A stretch of 64,000 nucleotides of DNA from Lingula anatina (taxonomy: Eukaryota > Brachiopoda > Lingulata > Lingulida > Lingulidae), in NCBI RefSeq assembly GCF_001039355.2, contig NW_019775442.1, forward strand, positions 7,778-71,777, written 5' to 3'. Below are positions 59,429 to 64,000 of the stretch, in pieces (the stretch's first letter is position 1; every line of letters begins with the position of its first letter). Under the pieces are notes generated by a model. That model made no database searches, was not told where the DNA came from, and saw nothing but the letters and a program-made list of their open reading frames with translations. Position numbers and translations under genes: made by a program.

Positions 59429-59914
59429 GCAACCAGCAGTCAAGTTGATGATTGCAATGTAGCAACTGAAGTCATGGTAACTGCAAGTAATTTTACTGTG
59501 TCTCAAAGTGGTACAGACACAGAAACTGTGGTAACCAACAAAATGGACAGTTACCATAGAAACACATTTAAGAGAGCCATAACCACAGATAGAAAGGCTT
59601 GTTGCCAAGGTGATGCAACCATGGCAACCAAAAGGACAAATAGCCACTGTATCAGTGGTGACATTCATGATTCTAGTAACAACATACAGCATTTGTCACC
59701 TTTGAGTAACATTAGCTCGACAATGTTTGTTTGTCACCGGAGTCCGTCTGGCCATCCTGTTCAAAGCAATGTTAGCGAACAAGCTAGTGTAGACTACAGA
59801 GGTAGTACCAGAGCTAGTGGGAGATCAACATTTGGCTGCAGACTATCCAGAGGGCAACAGACAGCTAAGACATCCCATATCAACTCTGATACCCACTCTG
59901 CATCAGGCTATAAG
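59429..59914 (+). pseudogene. Second, 5'-truncated copy of the Ser/Thr-rich coding exon
   Basis: Matches 57475-57960 almost exactly in the same frame (one visible replacement, SGD to ISGD context: Ser to Ile near 59650). It lacks the ATG and the first 185 codons because it begins at the N. In a linear reading of the window it would be a partial duplicate exon; more likely it is the other allele of the same exon, so calling it a pseudogene describes only its broken form. Confidence 0.6.
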
Positions 59915-60165
59915 GTCTGTTGTAATTCTGGGTGACTTAATTTTTTTCTCTATATTAAAAAAAACATTGCAGTAGACCAATGCCACAGACAGAGAAGAGT
60001 TTTTACAGCTATTTTAGAGAAGGATATATTTATTCTTGCGATCCATTAAGCTCTGTCTTTTTATTCTGAAACTTTTTTCTTTGCCATCTTATCATGCCAG
60101 AAAGGAATTTATGGTAATCATTTTTTTTATGCATTAATAGTTTTCATACATACTTTGTCTACTAG

Positions 60166-60339
60166 GCCAGTGATGTTGGGAGTGCTAGCGACAGTGTGAC
60201 ATTATATTGTCAGTCAGACAACACCCTCACAACAAAGGAATTAGAGACCCCCTACACTGCTGCCCCCTATTGTGAAAATGAGATGAATGAAGCAGAGAAA
60301 GTGCAACACTGGTTGAATGTCTCATCTTTTCAAACTGAG
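60166..60339 (+). CDS. Second copy of exon 2 of the Ser/Thr-rich protein gene
   Basis: Same 174-nt exon as 58212-58385 with intact acceptor and donor. Replacements include Thr to Ala at the first codon and Gly to Ser (GGT to AGC); other changes are silent. The reading frame is kept. Confidence 0.55.
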
Positions 60340-61383
60340 GTAAGTGCAATTTTATTGCTAAGCAATCATTTTTTTTTCTCAAAAAGGTATCTAATTTCTG
60401 TCAATTTTGTAATTCAGATATTTGGACTTGTACTTATCTACTAGTATCTTCCTGCCATATTTGAACTATGCATGCAATGTAGTTTTTGTAAAAAAATATT
60501 AGAGTCAAAATTCAGCCTATAAGACGAAAGGAAAAGCCATAGAATGCCCCAAACATAATGAGATGGTATCAGCTGGTTGAGATGTCTTCTCTAACGCAAT
60601 CCATTATTGCTAGAGTCAATATTTGCACCCAGAGCATGATGGCTCTGTTTGTTTTCATATCATGGCAGTTGAATTGCTATCTGACCCCTGTGCTTGCCAT
60701 CTGCCCCAGGGAAGCAGGGTGCACTGTCATAGGTGGTTTATAAAAAGTAGGGGTCATGTTTTTATACGTGTCTGCTGTATAAAATATGGCAACAAAGAAA
60801 AAATTAAGGTTGTTTTCTCAATGGCAAACTTTTATGCCAACAATTTATCCGAAATTTTGGAGCTGGACATTAAAATTTGTAAAACAGTCACAAATTAGAA
60901 AAAAGAGGAGCAATATAAAGTTAAAACAGGCACAGAATTAATGTTGCACATACTTGTTGAAAACAATTTAAATGTGTCAGTTTGATCCCAATTTGTAGGT
61001 ATTTTTGAATACTTTTTCTTTTTCGTAAAGCATGTGGTAACATTTGCTTCTTGTTAAAAGTGTTTACTTTTTCTTAGCATGAGAGAGCACTTTCAGAAAT
61101 ATTACAGTGAGACCATGGTTAATTAATTGTGTAGAATGTGATATAATGATGGGAGTATATTTGTTGTTTTAAAGTGTAATTTGCGGTGATGTTTGTTGTT
61201 GTAGTCAAGTCAAAGGTCGCTGTACTCTTCCATCAAAGGTTTCCACCTTTTTTTCTTTATTATATCTTGAAAAGAGTTTATTGTTTATTAAAGCCTTTCT
61301 TAGAAATGCTAGTAGATACTAAATTGTAAATATTGGATATTTAAATGAATGTGCAAGTGCTGCAGATAGCTTATTAATTGGAA

Positions 61384-64000
61384 TAAAAATTAAAAGGTAT
61401 AGCTTACAGTAACCATTTCCAATTTTAGCAAGTTTCATGAAGATTCTAATGATCATTTAAGATAAAAGAAATTGATAGTTAATCCAATTCATGAAGTGCA
61501 TTCTTCAAAGGATAAAATCATCAAGACTGTTTATGTTAGTAAGAATAATGTCAAAGAACAACTTCCCAGACAAAACACTGTAACAGTCAATCTTGTGCAC
61601 AGTCAAGTGTGCCGAGACTGAAGAGTGTTTTTATAGGAAAAAATCCAAATAATGGAGAGAGCTATTTAAGATCAATTAAGCCCCAAGTGTGAATAGATGG
61701 AGAGGTAATAAAGGATAAAGTAACCATTTAGCGCACAATGGGTAATGATGTATTGATTGCGATTAGTGCTGTGTGATGTGGGTATTGTGGTGCAGCAAGA
61801 TGTTATGTTAGGCAGAAAGGAGGTCGAAGTGCTTCATTAGGCTTTACTTTATTACAGAGGTCCTCAAAGGAGTGTGTACTTCTATTTCATTAAGCATCAT
61901 ACCATTTGTGTTATTTCGCCCAAAGTCAGAGGTATCACATTGACCCGATCACTTGGTGCGATAAAAGATATTGGTAGAGACTGATGCAGATACAGTCAAG
62001 CATATTTTTCCCCCCAAATACATGGTTTGTGAAAAAGGTTTTCATGGGTCTACAGTTTGGTAGCTTTTGACCCACCCTATACGGAGGCAAGGCGAAGATC
62101 TTTGTTACCCTTCTAGAGTGTGCCAGTACATAGTGGATTATCAGGTGATTTGTAATGTCTTGACACCCTACAGAGCTCTGTCTGCATGTCTGCTGTCTAG
62201 TTATCAGGGAGCCAGGGATTTCACAGGTAAGCTACATTGGGATATCCGTTAATGTTGGCATAACTGTTGCAGAGGGGGAGGGGGTCCAGGCCCGTAGCCA
62301 GCAAATTCAGAAGGGAGGTTCTTTTTCTGAAAAAGTGGACCTTTTACAATGAAACTTATGTGTATGTAGATAAATTTTTACCCAAAATGGACCTTTTCTT
62401 GACAAAAGGGGCGGTTCTTTCAAACCCCCCGAACCCCCCCTGGCTACGGGCCTGGGGTCCTTTTGAGGGTGCATTCATGAAATCCTACCCCTTTAAATAC
62501 ATTGGCCCAAAGTGGGTATTAAATCCTCCACTCTACCTGCCTTATTTAGAGGTATTATGTGATTTCTAAGGTCTTTTGGAAATTGTGGATCAGCATGGAT
62601 GAAGTCTTATTAAACTTCATGACTGTTAGTGTAGCAAATAAAAGATAGGTGCTGCATGGTTTGCTCTTATCTGTTTATCATAAGGTATAATCTTTCGCCA
62701 TAAATCTATTAGTATAAAGGTGAGGAATCCTTCACCACAGTTTGCTCTTTTTTATGCATAAAAGGCTCAAAAAATAAAAATTTAAAGATTTTTTTGAAGT
62801 TTGGATGATTATTTTTTCAGTGGAGTGAGCTCGGGGGTTGAGGGTGTTGTACATGTGGGGGACAGGCGGGGGGGGGAGAGAGGGGCGAGGTTGGCGGTCT
62901 AATGTGGTCAGTGACATAAGATGACGGTTAAGTTATCATCTCGTGTCAATAGATCATGTCTGCCCACTATCTGGAAACATAGCTCAAGTGGATGTTGTCC
63001 TATGTTTTTGTTTGTGTTTAGAGTTTGTGAGATGCATTTCATGAGTTAAATCCATACAGCCGTCTTTCCATCTCTGCTGGGGAGTCCCCAAATCAGTGGT
63101 TTATCTTATAAATTTGGTTGTTTGTATTTGTTTGCCTCAGTTGTCTTACAAGATCACAAGCTGATAGCTCCTAAAAATTATGATAAAATTAGCGAAGTAA
63201 CTAGGACTGAAACTGGTCATCATTGGTTGAAACTGTCAGGGTGAAAGATTGTTTTCAAATTTAGAACTGTAGTAACAAGTTTACAAAACATCTGTACATC
63301 ATTTTGTCACCAAAAGTGTTGATATTGTTCATGTGTGTGTGTGTGTGTGTGCTTGAGTGTGAGAGAGTTTGTATGTGCAGTCTTGGTCATGCACTCAAAA
63401 AAGTCTCTAGCTTGATGTTTGTAAAGACAAACAATTCTACAGTTGCCATACTTTCATGTGTTCTGGTGTACTGCATGACAGTGTGCATGTTGTGGAATAT
63501 GTCATCTGTCACATTGAACTCAGTGGGTTCGTTTAAAAAGGGAGCAGATTAGAGCATTTCTGGCATTTTCACTTTGAGCAGAGAGGTATTCTGTATTGAT
63601 TTTATATGTACTTATTAAGGCTGAACTGGGCTGTAATACACAAGCGAAATATATATGCATAAAAAAAACGGGGAAAAATCAAGAAAAACACGCAGCTTAT
63701 CACAGTTAGTTTGTAGCCAGGGTGTGTACATGTTGTTAACTACGCTTTGCGTATCATGAAGATACTGTAGGAATCGTGATGCATCATATGTTTTGAGCCC
63801 ATTGTACATTACCTGTAGGTACATTACGTTGAAGATGTACATTTTTGTACACGCTCTGTGTACGTTGGTTAATACAAGTGCAGTGGGTAAGCCCTGTTTT
63901 CAAACCACTCCATAATACAGTGTTGATACATGCCCCGTGCTCTACGTAGAGACATGCGGAGTGTGCGGGGGAGCATGTAGAAAGGGCAGTGGCAGGGTTA
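61384..64000. other. Right end of window; no exon recognised
   Basis: Probably intron of the plus-strand gene or intergenic. It holds a hAT-like MITE (62287-62454), poly-G near 62868, and a (GT)n run at 63333-63351. The 100-codon frame at 62267-62569 is mostly MITE sequence. Confidence 0.45.
62287..62454. mobile_element. hAT-like MITE, CAGGCCCGTAGCCAG family, GGGTC target duplication
   Basis: Exact 15-bp ends CAGGCCCGTAGCCAG and CTGGCTACGGGCCTG. GGGTC at 62282-62286 and 62455-62459. Opposite orientation to 17012-17169, with which it shares the AAGTGGACCTTTTAC-type interior. Confidence 0.92.

Larger units (their letters stand above)
59429..61383. repeat. Tandem segmental duplication 3, copy 2
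   Basis: See 57475-59427. The copies differ by sparse substitutions and single-base indels. Copy 2 runs on into unique DNA at 61384. Confidence 0.95.

Noticed and set aside
57403-59692. 111-112-codon minus-strand Cys-rich frames
   Set aside because: Antisense to the Ser/Thr-rich coding exon, and repeated only because the exon is.
1-64000. CRISPR arrays, rRNA or true tRNA genes, prophage or bacterial operons
   Set aside because: No regularly spaced repeats with unique spacers, no rRNA motifs, and the only tRNA-like sequence is the SINE head. The DNA is eukaryotic.

Overview
This is animal nuclear DNA. It is AT-rich, with intron-split genes that have GT/AG junctions, long non-coding stretches, many microsatellites and small non-autonomous transposons, and no sign of operons or bacterial genes. 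The gene set (a kinesin-3, TRAIP, a selenocysteine iodothyronine deiodinase, and an Ikaros/hunchback-like zinc-finger protein) fits a marine invertebrate such as an echinoderm, hemichordate, cephalochordate or lophotrochozoan. I cannot choose among these. The high divergence between duplicated blocks suggests a very heterozygous, outbred species.

Layout. 1-13.3 kb (minus strand): the 5' end of a KIF1/unc-104-type kinesin. Its start-codon exon is at 4109-4007, its second coding exon at 1162-1080, and the rest lies beyond the left edge. A likely first non-coding exon and promoter sit near 13.2 kb. 9.3-18.9 kb: this promoter region appears twice in tandem, with a single N at 13986 near the junction. 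20.3-23.0 kb (minus): a complete TRAIP gene (RING E3 ligase, 448 aa deduced). 25.0-29.3 kb (plus): a complete iodothyronine deiodinase gene with a TATA box, candidate 5' non-coding exons, one coding exon with an in-frame TGA read as selenocysteine, a form-2-like SECIS element about 1 kb past the stop, and a poly(A) signal. 29.3-34.8 kb: intergenic DNA full of small DNA-transposon relics. 39.4-55.6 kb (minus): a zinc-finger gene with N-terminal fingers, a Gln/His-rich middle and an Ikaros-type C-terminal finger pair. Its first coding exon lies in a block present twice (45.2-49.1 and 49.1-52.5 kb, N at 49078). 55.5-55.9 kb: a candidate bidirectional promoter. 55.9-61.4 kb (plus): a gene for an unrecognised Ser/Thr-rich protein with two KEN motifs, whose 3' part also appears twice (N at 59428).

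The genes do not form a pathway; they are neighbours on a chromosome. The clearest structural story is that all three tandem duplications are interrupted by exactly one N and differ by substitutions and by presence or absence of transposons. That is what two alleles joined end to end by a scaffolder would look like. The inter-copy differences also give filled/empty-site pairs for five elements: a tRNA-derived SINE, two CAG...CTG elements with 5-bp target duplications, one Harbinger-like MITE, and a 694-bp element carrying six copies of a TCGCGATT palindrome.
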